DNA of 36,709 nucleotides from JAAYZK01 sp964535025 (GTDB lineage Bacteria; Planctomycetota; Phycisphaerae; SM23-33; FEN-1343), in NCBI GenBank assembly GCA_964535025.1, contig CAZHRW010000235.1:1-36709 (forward strand), read 5' to 3'. Under the pieces are notes generated by a model. That model saw only the letters and a list, made by a program, of their open reading frames with translations, had not been told where the DNA came from and made no database searches. Positions within the stretch are counted from its first letter, which is position 1. Each line of letters starts with the position of its first letter. Below, one piece after another: positions 22,676 through 30,638 of the stretch. The position numbers and the translations under genes were made by a program.

Positions 22676-24346
22676 ATGAACGAGCGTGAGCGGCGGATTC
22701 GGCGGTGGGCGTTGAGGGTCGGCGGATTGGGCGGCCTGCTGATCGCCCTGGCGGTCGGGATCCTCTACCTGCCCGACTTCACCTGGAGCTGGGGCGGCTT
22801 CAACTCCAACCTCCGCCTGGCCGTCTTCGCCGTCGAAGGCGACGACGAAGACCAGCGCCCCCTGCTCGGCTGTACGCCGATCGGCAAGGCGCTGAAGGTC
22901 CCCGCCGGCGCGCGCCTGGTCGTGATGCCCCTCGGCAAGGTCGACGCCGACGACCTCGTCGCCGAATTGAACGCCCACGCCATCTGGGGCCTGACACTCC
23001 GCGACGACACGAAGAGCGTCCTCCGCCGCCTTGACGACCTGCCCCACCTGCGCTCGCTCTCGCTGAACGGCATGGACCTCACCCGCACCGACCTGGCCCA
23101 CCTGGCCGCGGTGCCCCACCTCCAGGAACTGTCCCTGATGGGGGCCGACATCACCGACGACACCCTCGAGCCCCTCCTCCAACTGCCCGACCTCCAGGCA
23201 CTGCACCTCGGTTTTACCGACATCACCGACGACGGCCTGGCCCGACTGGCCGCCCTCGAGAACCTCCGCGAGATCAGCCTGCCGCGACAGATCACCGCCG
23301 ACGGCCTGGCGCACCTGAAGGACCTCAAGCACCTCCAGACCATCGACGCGCGGGGAGTGGACCTCGACCCCGACGCCATGGCGGCCCTGGCCGAGATCCG
23401 GACGCTCCGGGCGCTGGAACTGTCCTGGGGCGCCGGGGACGACGATCTGGCCCGCCTGGCCGACCTCACCACCCTCCGGTCCCTGCGCCTGGGCTGGACC
23501 GACGTGACCGACGACGGCCTGGTCCACCTCGAACGGCTCGACCACCTGCAAAAGCTCGAACTGCCCCGCGCCATCACCGACGCCGCCATGGCCCGACTGG
23601 GCAAGCGGACCGGCCTCGAAACGCTGGACCTCGGCGCCACCCAGATCACCGACGACGGCCTGGCCCACCTGGCCGGCCTCGGCACCCTCCGCATGCTCAT
23701 CCTGCCCCGGCGGATCACCGATGCCGGCGTCGCCCACCTGGAGGGCCTGCACGGCCTGCGGGAGCTCGATCTGTCCAGCGCCGACCTCACCGACAAGGGC
23801 GCGGCCCACCTCGCCGGCCTGACCAACCTCCGCGCGCTCAACCTCGCCGACACCGACCTCACCGACGACGGCCTGGCCCACCTGGCCGCCCTCGACAAGC
23901 TCGAGCGCCTCAGCCTGTCGGACACCGACATCACCGGCGAGGGCCTGGCCCACCTGCGCGGCCTCAAGCGGCTCCGCGAGCTCGAACTTGCCGAAACCAA
24001 GGTGACCGACGACGGTCTCGCCCACCTCGCCGCCCTGCCGCGACTGAACCGCCTGGACCTCAGCGACACCGACATCACCGATGACGGGCTCGCCCACCTC
24101 GCCGGCCACAAGACGCTCCAGATGCTCAATCTCTCCGAGACCGCCATCACCGACGACGGCGTCGAGCGCCTCACTGAGATCCCCTACCTCGTCATCCTCG
24201 CCCTCGACGAAACCCGCGTCACCGAAGACTGCCTCGACGCCCTCAAGACGCTCGAAAATCTCGCCAGGGTCGACCTCGACGACACCGCCGTCGACCTCGA
24301 CGACGACGAGCTGCGCGCCGCCCTGCCCCAGCTCATGGGGTTTTAA
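22676..24346 (+). CDS. Membrane-anchored leucine-rich-repeat protein
   Basis: The 556-aa product has a short basic N terminus, one membrane segment at about 16-32 (GGLLIALAVGILYLP) and an extracytoplasmic part. From about residue 100 I count 18 leucine-rich repeats, mostly 24 residues long, of the form LxxLxxLxLxxTDITDDGLAHLA. Repeats 4, 8 and 10 are 23 residues long and end the strand with LPR in place of the two usual polar residues. Proteins like this are common in planctomycetes and are presumed to bind other proteins; no partner can be read. The ATG at 22676 has GGAG about 9 nt upstream. The repetitive DNA at 23000-24300 is explained by the repeats. No clear terminator follows. Confidence 0.88.
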   Translation: MNERERRIRRWALRVGGLGGLLIALAVGILYLPDFTWSWGGFNSNLRLAVFAVEGDDEDQRPLLGCTPIGKALKVPAGARLVVMPLGKVDADDLVAELNAHAIWGLTLRDDTKSVLRRLDDLPHLRSLSLNGMDLTRTDLAHLAAVPHLQELSLMGADITDDTLEPLLQLPDLQALHLGFTDITDDGLARLAALENLREISLPRQITADGLAHLKDLKHLQTIDARGVDLDPDAMAALAEIRTLRALELSWGAGDDDLARLADLTTLRSLRLGWTDVTDDGLVHLERLDHLQKLELPRAITDAAMARLGKRTGLETLDLGATQITDDGLAHLAGLGTLRMLILPRRITDAGVAHLEGLHGLRELDLSSADLTDKGAAHLAGLTNLRALNLADTDLTDDGLAHLAALDKLERLSLSDTDITGEGLAHLRGLKRLRELELAETKVTDDGLAHLAALPRLNRLDLSDTDITDDGLAHLAGHKTLQMLNLSETAITDDGVERLTEIPYLVILALDETRVTEDCLDALKTLENLARVDLDDTAVDLDDDELRAALPQLMGF

Positions 24347-24458
24347 GCTCTGGCTGTCCTGGCGTTGCTCCGCCGCCACCCCCGGCGCTGATCGCTTCGC
24401 TCGTGGTGGGGCGCCGCCCCCGCACGTTCGAACGGGAGCCGGTGCAGGGCCTTGTGCC

Positions 24459-24487
24459 TTGACCGCGCCCGCCCGATCGGCGATAGT
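24459..24487 (+). promoter_or_regulatory. Predicted promoter of the L,D-transpeptidase gene
   Basis: TTGACC (24459-24464) and GATAGT (24482-24487) are separated by 17 bp, 48 nt before the ATG at 24536. Confidence 0.4.
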
Positions 24488-24535
24488 GGGGCCCGGCGCA
24501 TGGATGTGATCGATTGATCTGGGAAGGAGGACCCC

Positions 24536-25579
24536 ATGGCGCGACGCCGGACGAATCCCCTGGGCCGTTTCATCGTGGTGTTGATCCTCCTGGCCGCCGG
24601 CGGCTGGGGGGTGCGGACCTGGATGAACGCCCGCCCCGACGACAAGCTGCCCGCGGCCGCCGACGGCGCGCCCGACGGCGACAAGGACCAAACGCCGGAC
24701 CTGCGCCTGGGTTCGTCGTCCGAGCAGACCACGACGCCGTCGCCGGCGGAGGACATCTCGCCGGCGGTGGCCCCGCCGGTGGTGAAAGATGCCACGCCCG
24801 AACAGATCGCCGACATTCGCCGCACCTACGACCGGGGCCGCGCCCGCCAGGCGGACGGCAAGCTCGTCGAGGCGCGGCGTCTGCTCAGCCGGGCGCTGGC
24901 GTCGGGCCTGTTGCCGCCCAAGGCCGCCGCCGATTGCCGCGACCGCCTCAAGGCCCTCGCCGACACGCTGGTGTTCTCCCGCGAGATCCACCCCGACGAC
25001 CCCTACAGCCGCGAGTACCGCGTCAAGCCCGGCGACAAACTGACCACGATCGTCACGCGGGAGAAGCTCGACGTCCCCTGGGAGGGGATCGGCCGGATCA
25101 ACCGGATCAAGGACCCGACCAAGCTCCAGGTGAACCAGCGGCTCAAGCTTCTCACCGGCCCGTTCGACGCGATCATCACCAAGCACACCTTTATGCTGGA
25201 CCTGTACCACCACGGGATGTTCGTCACCAGCTTCCGCATCGGCCTGGGCCAGAACGGCTCGACCCCCACCGGCCGCTGGCGGGTGGTCGACCGCGTCCGC
25301 CAGGCCCCGTGGACCGCCCCGGCCGACAGCGACCAGCGCGGGGTCATCGACTTCGGCCGGCCGGGCTACCCCCTGGGCCGCGAGGGGCTGTGGATCGCCC
25401 TGCAGGGGCTCGACCGGACCAATGAACTGGTCACCGGCTTCGGTATCCACGGCACCAACGAGCCCGACAGCATCGGCCGCGAGGCCTCGCTCGGGTGCGT
25501 CCGCCTCGGCGACGAGGACATCGCGCTGCTGTTCGATCTGCTGTGCCGGGGTAAGAGCACCGTCGAGGTCCGGCCGTGA
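24536..25579 (+). CDS. LysM and L,D-transpeptidase (YkuD) domain protein
   Basis: The 347-aa product crosses the membrane once at about 11-25, so the bulk is periplasmic. A low-complexity linker (about 31-85) is followed by a helical segment, a LysM peptidoglycan-binding module at about 160-207 (YRVKPGDKLTTIV, LQVNQRLKLL) and a YkuD catalytic domain at about 210-345. The YkuD signature is complete: His305 in GIHGTNEPDSIG and the nucleophile Cys321 in SLGCVRL. Such enzymes form 3-3 cross-links in peptidoglycan or attach proteins to it. The ATG at 24536 has AAGGAGG 7 nt upstream. It converges with the lptD-like gene, 9 bp apart. Confidence 0.94.
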   Translation: MARRRTNPLGRFIVVLILLAAGGWGVRTWMNARPDDKLPAAADGAPDGDKDQTPDLRLGSSSEQTTTPSPAEDISPAVAPPVVKDATPEQIADIRRTYDRGRARQADGKLVEARRLLSRALASGLLPPKAAADCRDRLKALADTLVFSREIHPDDPYSREYRVKPGDKLTTIVTREKLDVPWEGIGRINRIKDPTKLQVNQRLKLLTGPFDAIITKHTFMLDLYHHGMFVTSFRIGLGQNGSTPTGRWRVVDRVRQAPWTAPADSDQRGVIDFGRPGYPLGREGLWIALQGLDRTNELVTGFGIHGTNEPDSIGREASLGCVRLGDEDIALLFDLLCRGKSTVEVRP

Positions 25580-25588
25580 GGGGGTAGC

Positions 25589-28459
25589 TCAGTTCAGCTC
25601 GCTGGCCTGCCAGGTTCCGACGCGGCCGCGACCGATCCGCCACTCGGGGATGCCCTCGGGCCAGAGGGTCAGCAGGATGCTGGTGTCGTCGGTGGCGGCG
25701 TCGACGACGACGGACACCGCGACGTACCACCGGGGGAACTTGCGGATCAGCGACAGGCGGGTCTGGAGATTCCGGCCCTCGTCGAAGTCGATGTCGTACT
25801 GCTGGAACCCGCTGAATTCATACTTGGCGCTGAGCCGGTAGTTCAGCCCGCCGGTCCACACCCAACTGTCGAGGTCGTCGATGTAGCGGGTGCCCAGGTA
25901 CCAGCGGTAGCGCGGATCGCGTTGGACGGCCAGGCCGAGGTTGGCCAGGCCGATCTCGCTGTCGTTGAGGTCGTAGTTCATGTCGCCCAGCAGGGCCGTG
26001 GCGTCGGACAGATTGAACAGGGCATCGGCGTTGATGGCGTTGCGGGTGATGGCGTACTCGCCGCGGCTGAAGAACAGCCGTCCGTCGGCCGGCGGGGTGG
26101 GGTCCTTGGGATCGTCGAAGAACAGCCCCGCCACGTTCAGCCGCGCCAGGTCGACCGACCGCCGCGCGCCCGGGTGGCCCCGATAGGTCTGCCACCGCTG
26201 GCGAACGCCCACGCTGACGCCGGAAAAGCCGTCCAGCTCGGTCTCGACCTCGCGGCTGAAGCGGTAGGGCTCGTCGGGGGCGACGTTCGACCCGACGGTG
26301 AGGGCGACGACCTCCGGCGTGAGGATGTGCCGCAGGCGGTGGACATTCAGCAGACGGCTTCGCACGGTGTTGTAGACCCGCCAGACGTTCAGCGTCGCCC
26401 GCACCCCGCCGCCGCCCAGCGCGCGGGTGAGGTCGGCCTCGGCGGGGCTGTCCGACCAGTAGGTGGCCCGGGCGAAGGCGAACGGCGTCACCTGCACCGG
26501 CCCCCACTGCAGCGGCACATCCGCTTCAACCCGCCCGTCGGCGCGGAAGACCGCATCCTCGGTCGGCGTCGGCGCGTCGGCCTCGTCGCCGGCCCGCAGT
26601 TGCAGCAGGCCGACGCGCGTCTCGGCGAAGGGCGTCACCGGCCCGAGCGGACGGCCCATCGCCCACGCGCCGACCTCGGGATAGGCCTCGGTGGTCGTCT
26701 GGAAGTCGTTGACCCGCCCCTGCAGCAGCGCCGTGAACGCCCACGCGTCCTGCTGCTTCTTGGCGTACAGCAGCGTCTCCTGCGGCTTGCCGGCGTAGAA
26801 CTCGTCGGGGAAGAAGGCCTCCAGGAAGTTCCTGTCGGACAGGTAGCTCACCTCCGCCTGAAGCTGCCAGTCGTCGGGGAAGAACTGGCGGTGGCGCCAC
26901 AGCCACCGCCCGCGATGGGCGGGCGCGGGCACGTTTTCGCGATCGTCGCCGAAATCGTCGGCCCCTTCGCGGTCGTAGAGGGCATAGCCGAGGAGGTATC
27001 CGGCGTAGTCGTCGCGGGCGTACTCGGTGTCGATCCCGGCGGCCGCGCCCTGCTCGTAGGCGTCGAGCGAGAACGCCGCGTTGTACCCGTCCGGCTCCCG
27101 CAGCCCCAGCAGCTCGAACAGCCTCCAGTCGCTCTCGACGCCGAGGCCGAAGCGGCCGTGGTCGCCCACCTGGACCCGCCGCAGCGGCAGCTCGCTGTAG
27201 AGCACCCGCGTCCGCGTCGCCGGCCAGTAGGTGATCGGTACGCCGTGGATGTTGAACGTCGCGTGACGCGTCCACAGGTCCGCCGCCGGCGGCCCCTGCG
27301 CCCGCCCGGCGGCGTCACGCACCGTCGCGTCGCGAATGACCGCCTCGGCGGCGCCGAGGTGGTACGTCGGCGAGTAGAACTCGTTGGTCGAGATCCGCGC
27401 ATCGTGGAAGCGGATCACGCTGGTGGCCGGCAGGTCGCCCTGCCATTCGGTCTCGAGCAGCACCTCGGCGGCGCGGACGTAGATGGGGATGTTCCGCTGG
27501 GGCTGGATCGTGTGGTAGACCGCATCGAGCAGGATCGCCCGGTAGCCGACGAAGTCGAAGAACATCCGCCCGGCCCGCAGGGTCTGATCGCCGGCGGCGA
27601 CGCGGACGTCGCCGTCGAGATAGGCCCCCGTGATCGACACCGACGCGAGCCTCCGCTCGGTCGCGTCGACGTCGGGCGCCCCCTGGGCCACGAACAGGAC
27701 CGCCGCGTCGGCCTGGATCTCCACCGGCAGCGCGGCGGCCGGGCCGATGTCGGCCACGTACACGTCCCCGGTGCAGATGAGCAGGTGGTCGATGGACGCG
27801 TCCACGCCCGCCAGGTCCACCTCGCGGGGTTCGCCGCCGTCGTCGCTGATCTCGATGAAGGTGCGGCCTGCCTGCCGCTCGACGGGCAGCAGGCGGGTGT
27901 CCTCGGCGCGGAAGCTCACCTGCGCCGGCCGCCGCGGCGTCGCCGGCGGCCGGTCGGCCTCCTCGGTGTCGGCCGCCGGCTCGGCCGGTTGCGTCGCCGG
28001 CTCGGCCTGGCGGCGACGGGCGAGGGCGCGGCGGTAGAGCGGCAGATCCGTCACCGCTTCGTCCGACCGCTGCGCCACCGACGCCCGCAGGGCGCCCGTG
28101 TGATGGATCGTCGTCCACAGCGCCGCTTTCGTGGTCGTCGTGCCGTCCGGCTCGTCGACGCGGGCGTCCCCTTCGACGTACAGGTCGATGGTCCGACCCG
28201 CGCCGCCGCCGGCGTCGCGGCGAACCCAGAACACGCCGCGGCGCCCGCTGAAGCGGCGCTCGGCGATCTCGAGGGCGAAGTCCCCCACCACCACCGCCGC
28301 CGGCTCGGCGCCGGCCGTGAAGTGGTGCATCCGGCGACCGGTGACCAGGACATCCTCCGGCCGGAAGGCCTCCGGCGGCGGACCGGCGGCCCGCGCCGGC
28401 GCACCGACGGCCACCAGGGCCGTCAGCAGCGTTAATCGTTCCAGGAGGATCCTGATCAT
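25589..28459 (-). CDS. lptD: LptD/OstA-like outer-membrane beta-barrel protein
   Basis: The 956-aa product starts with a signal peptide (LTLLTALVAVGAPARAAG). Residues about 30-340 match an OstA-like N-terminal region, with repeated short strands. The rest, from about 420, is a long series of amphipathic strands typical of the LptD barrel and is rich in Tyr, Trp, Asp and Arg. LptD inserts lipopolysaccharide into the outer leaflet of the outer membrane. I do not see the four conserved cysteines of the proteobacterial protein, so disulphide gating is not conserved. The assignment rests on overall architecture and is weaker than for the enzymes nearby. The ATG at 28457-28459 lacks a well-placed Shine-Dalgarno site and overlaps the stop of a four-codon frame. 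A strong promoter lies at 28513-28540. Confidence 0.78.
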   Translation of the reverse strand: MIRILLERLTLLTALVAVGAPARAAGPPPEAFRPEDVLVTGRRMHHFTAGAEPAAVVVGDFALEIAERRFSGRRGVFWVRRDAGGGAGRTIDLYVEGDARVDEPDGTTTTKAALWTTIHHTGALRASVAQRSDEAVTDLPLYRRALARRRQAEPATQPAEPAADTEEADRPPATPRRPAQVSFRAEDTRLLPVERQAGRTFIEISDDGGEPREVDLAGVDASIDHLLICTGDVYVADIGPAAALPVEIQADAAVLFVAQGAPDVDATERRLASVSITGAYLDGDVRVAAGDQTLRAGRMFFDFVGYRAILLDAVYHTIQPQRNIPIYVRAAEVLLETEWQGDLPATSVIRFHDARISTNEFYSPTYHLGAAEAVIRDATVRDAAGRAQGPPAADLWTRHATFNIHGVPITYWPATRTRVLYSELPLRRVQVGDHGRFGLGVESDWRLFELLGLREPDGYNAAFSLDAYEQGAAAGIDTEYARDDYAGYLLGYALYDREGADDFGDDRENVPAPAHRGRWLWRHRQFFPDDWQLQAEVSYLSDRNFLEAFFPDEFYAGKPQETLLYAKKQQDAWAFTALLQGRVNDFQTTTEAYPEVGAWAMGRPLGPVTPFAETRVGLLQLRAGDEADAPTPTEDAVFRADGRVEADVPLQWGPVQVTPFAFARATYWSDSPAEADLTRALGGGGVRATLNVWRVYNTVRSRLLNVHRLRHILTPEVVALTVGSNVAPDEPYRFSREVETELDGFSGVSVGVRQRWQTYRGHPGARRSVDLARLNVAGLFFDDPKDPTPPADGRLFFSRGEYAITRNAINADALFNLSDATALLGDMNYDLNDSEIGLANLGLAVQRDPRYRWYLGTRYIDDLDSWVWTGGLNYRLSAKYEFSGFQQYDIDFDEGRNLQTRLSLIRKFPRWYVAVSVVVDAATDDTSILLTLWPEGIPEWRIGRGRVGTWQASELN

Positions 28460-28512
28460 GCCTCGTTCATGCCCGGTCGGCCCCGAGCATGTCTCGGCGG
28501 CGACACGGCGCG

Positions 28513-28540
28513 ATTATAGACCCGCCCCCGGGCAAGTCAA
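28513..28540 (-). promoter_or_regulatory. Promoter of the lptD-like gene
   Basis: On the minus strand TTGACT (28535-28540) and the perfect -10 box TATAAT (28513-28518) are separated by 16 bp, about 53 nt before the start codon. It is the closest match to consensus in the window. Confidence 0.75.
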
Positions 28541-28613
28541 GAACCACAGCCTTCGGGCTTTACCGGCGGCAAGCCGCGAGGATCGCACCGCCGCCGGCCC
28601 GCGCGACAGACCG

Positions 28614-28642
28614 TTGCTTTCTCCGGCGGCGGCGCGTACGCT
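28614..28642 (+). promoter_or_regulatory. Predicted promoter of the NDK-like gene
   Basis: TTGCTT (28614-28619) and TACGCT (28637-28642) are separated by 17 bp. The -10 box ends 8 nt before the ATG at 28651, implying a leaderless mRNA. Confidence 0.55.
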
Positions 28643-28650
28643 GTGGGGCC

Positions 28651-29841
28651 ATGGAAGAGTTGACTTACGCCCTCATCACGCCGTACAGCCTGGTCAAGAG
28701 CCGCACCGGCGGCATCATCGGCCGTCTGCTCGCCCTGGCCGACCTGGACCTGGTGGCGGCGCGGATGTTCATCTTCTCCGACGCGTTCGTCGACGCGTAC
28801 ATGGAGATGATCTGTCCCGACGACATCCACCCGACGCTGGCGGCGGCGTGGCGGGAGTACCTCGATATGAACCTGCGGGTGTCCAACTCCACCCGCTACG
28901 CCCCCCGCTGCATGGTGCTGCTGTTCCGCGGGCCCAACGCCGTCCGGCACCTCAAGGACGACGTCATCGGCTCGTTCACCGAGGTCCCCGTCGGCGACAC
29001 GATCCGCGGGACCTTCGGCGACCTCATCCGCAGCCGGCGCGGCCGTATCCGCCATTTCGAACCGGCGGTCATCACCGCGCCCGTGCCCCAGTTGGCGCCG
29101 CGCCACCTGGAGCTGCTGGCCCGCCACAGCGACGCCGACGGCGGCGTGCTGGCCGACCGCGTGAGCTTCGCGGCCGACGATAATCTCCAGACCACGCTCG
29201 TGCTGCTCAAGCCCGAGACCGTCGCGATGCGCGGCCGCCAGCCCGGCAACGTCATCGACGCGATCAGCCGTACCGGGTTGAAGATCGTCGGGGCACGCCT
29301 GGTCCCGATGACCGTGGCGAAGGCCGAGGCGCTGTACGGCCCGCTCAAGGAGCGGTTCAAGGTCTCGCTCAAGGGCGACCTGGCGCGGGAGGTCTACGCC
29401 CGCCTGCACGCGGCGTTCCCGTTCACGTTCACCATGCACGACGCCGAGCTGGTCAGCGATCTGCTGGCCGAGCGGAACGCAACGGCGGAGTTCAACCGCA
29501 TCATCCGCTACCTGACCGGCGTCGATCCCAACGAGATGGCCAACCACGACAGCCGCCAGACCGCCGGGCGGGCCCACTGCCTGGCCCTGCTCTATCGCGG
29601 CAGCGACGCCGTCGCCAAGGTCCGCTCCGTCATGGTGGGCATCAACCCGATCCGGACCACCACCGGCGACTATCGCAGCGAGTTCGCCCGGGGCCTCGTC
29701 CGCACCGGCGCCCACGCCAGCGAGACCGCCGACCAGGCCGAGCGCGACCGCGCCGTCGTCGGCCTCGGCGACGCCGGCGATTCGGCCGAGTTCGCCGAGA
29801 TCATCCGCACCTACCTCGACCGGCAGGGCCTCCATGCCTGA
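28651..29841 (+). CDS. Tandem nucleoside-diphosphate-kinase-like protein
   Basis: The 396-aa product has two NDK-fold halves. The C-terminal half (about 181-365) keeps LLKPETV at 185-191 (family LKPDxV), an ALLYRGSDAV segment and His355 in GAHASET, where active enzymes have HGSDS. The N-terminal half (about 5-145) has the same strand-helix order (YALITPYSLVKSRTGGIIGRL, CMVLLFRGPNAV, DTIRGTFGD). It lacks the KPD lysine motif and reads RHFEPAV where HGSD is expected, so it is probably inactive. A normal NDK is about 150 aa and single-domain. Kinase activity of the second half is plausible but not assured. It overlaps the next gene by 8 bp, and no Shine-Dalgarno site precedes the ATG at 28651. 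Confidence 0.82.
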   Translation: MEELTYALITPYSLVKSRTGGIIGRLLALADLDLVAARMFIFSDAFVDAYMEMICPDDIHPTLAAAWREYLDMNLRVSNSTRYAPRCMVLLFRGPNAVRHLKDDVIGSFTEVPVGDTIRGTFGDLIRSRRGRIRHFEPAVITAPVPQLAPRHLELLARHSDADGGVLADRVSFAADDNLQTTLVLLKPETVAMRGRQPGNVIDAISRTGLKIVGARLVPMTVAKAEALYGPLKERFKVSLKGDLAREVYARLHAAFPFTFTMHDAELVSDLLAERNATAEFNRIIRYLTGVDPNEMANHDSRQTAGRAHCLALLYRGSDAVAKVRSVMVGINPIRTTTGDYRSEFARGLVRTGAHASETADQAERDRAVVGLGDAGDSAEFAEIIRTYLDRQGLHA

Positions 29842-30475
29842 GGCCCTGTACGACATCCACCCCGCGGCGCTCGGGGCGTTCGCCACCAACGCGTACATCG
29901 TCCGCGCCCGCGGCACCGCCGCCTGCTGGGTGGTCGACCCGGCCGACGGCGCCGAGGCCCTCGTCGATCACCTCCGCCGCAACGGCTGGACCGCGGCGCG
30001 GATCCTCGTCACGCACGGCCACGGGGACCACATCGCCGGCGTCGCGACCGTCAAGCAGGCCTTTCCCGAGGCGATCTTCACCGCCCCCGCCGGCGACGAG
30101 GCGATGCTCGCCGACCCGCGGGCGAACGTCTCGGCGATGTTCGGCGCGGCGATCACCGCCCCGCCGGCCGACGAACTGATCCGCCCCGGCGACAGCCTGA
30201 CCCTCGGCGAGGGCACCTGGGCCGTCCTGGACACCGCCGGCCACACCCCCGGCGGCATCAGCCTCTACTGCGCCGCCGCCGGCGTCGTCCTCGTCGGCGA
30301 CGCCCTCTTCGCCGGCGGCATCGGCCGCACCGATTTCCCCGGCGGCGACATGAACCGCCTCCTGGCCACCCTCCGCGAGAACCTCCTCACGCTGCCCGAC
30401 GACACCGTCGTCCTGCCCGGCCACGGGCCCCGCACGACGATCGGGGCGGAAAAGCGGGGCAATCCGTTTGTCTAG
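29834..30475 (+). CDS. MBL-fold metallo-hydrolase, glyoxalase II-like
   Basis: The 213-aa product carries the complete metallo-beta-lactamase-fold metal set: His61, His63, Asp65 and His66 in THGHGDH, His137 in DTAGHTPGG, Asp156 in VGDALFAGGIGRTD, and His197 in LPGHGPRTT. The C-terminal EKRGNPF is typical of the short glyoxalase II-like proteins (YcbL type), which hydrolyse thioesters such as S-lactoylglutathione. The true substrate is unknown, since planctomycetes may use other thiols. The start at 29834 lies inside the 3' end of the NDK-like gene, so the two are translationally coupled. The hairpin at 30482-30543 begins 7 bp after the stop codon and may end the transcript. Confidence 0.93.
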   Translation: MPEALYDIHPAALGAFATNAYIVRARGTAACWVVDPADGAEALVDHLRRNGWTAARILVTHGHGDHIAGVATVKQAFPEAIFTAPAGDEAMLADPRANVSAMFGAAITAPPADELIRPGDSLTLGEGTWAVLDTAGHTPGGISLYCAAAGVVLVGDALFAGGIGRTDFPGGDMNRLLATLRENLLTLPDDTVVLPGHGPRTTIGAEKRGNPFV

Positions 30476-30481
30476 AAACGG

Positions 30482-30575
30482 CGAATAAGCTTCGAAGTAA
30501 GCTCGCCCCCATGGCGGGCCGCGGCCGTTTACTTCGATATTCGATATTCCTTGTTCGTTATTCGATATTCGCCGT
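30482..30575. repeat. AT-rich intergenic repeat with long hairpin
   Basis: The arms CGAATA-(AGCT)-TCGAAGTAA (30482-30500) and TTACTTCGATATTCG (30529-30543) are inverted copies apart from a 4-bp insertion. They enclose a GC-rich loop that can itself pair. Further copies of TTCGATATTC follow, up to about 30571. The AT-rich arms stand out from the GC-rich surroundings. It follows the MBL-fold gene directly and could act as a terminator. Confidence 0.55.
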
Positions 30576-30602
30576 CACCCCCTAACTTTCCCCTAATTCT
30601 CC

Positions 30603-30631
30603 TTGCCTCCGCCGCCTCCGTCTGCCATGAT
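30603..30631 (+). promoter_or_regulatory. Predicted promoter of the helicase gene
   Basis: TTGCCT (30603-30608) and CATGAT (30626-30631) are separated by 17 bp. The -10 box ends 7 nt before the ATG at 30639. The arrangement copies that of the other leaderless candidates. Confidence 0.45.
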
Positions 30632-30638
30632 GCGCGGC

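Noticed and set aside
23000..24300. Dense DNA repeats resembling a repeat array
   Set aside because: They are in frame and 69-72 bp long, fully explained by 23- and 24-residue leucine-rich repeats in the encoded protein.
22613..25450. 945-codon minus-strand frame opposite the LRR and L,D-transpeptidase genes
   Set aside because: It is an antisense shadow caused by high GC at third codon positions. The plus-strand frames encode recognisable domains with start sites.
25579..25600. tRNA-like start GGGGTAGCTCAG between the convergent transpeptidase and lptD genes
   Set aside because: No anticodon or T stem-loop follows; the sequence enters the 3' end of the lptD-like gene directly.
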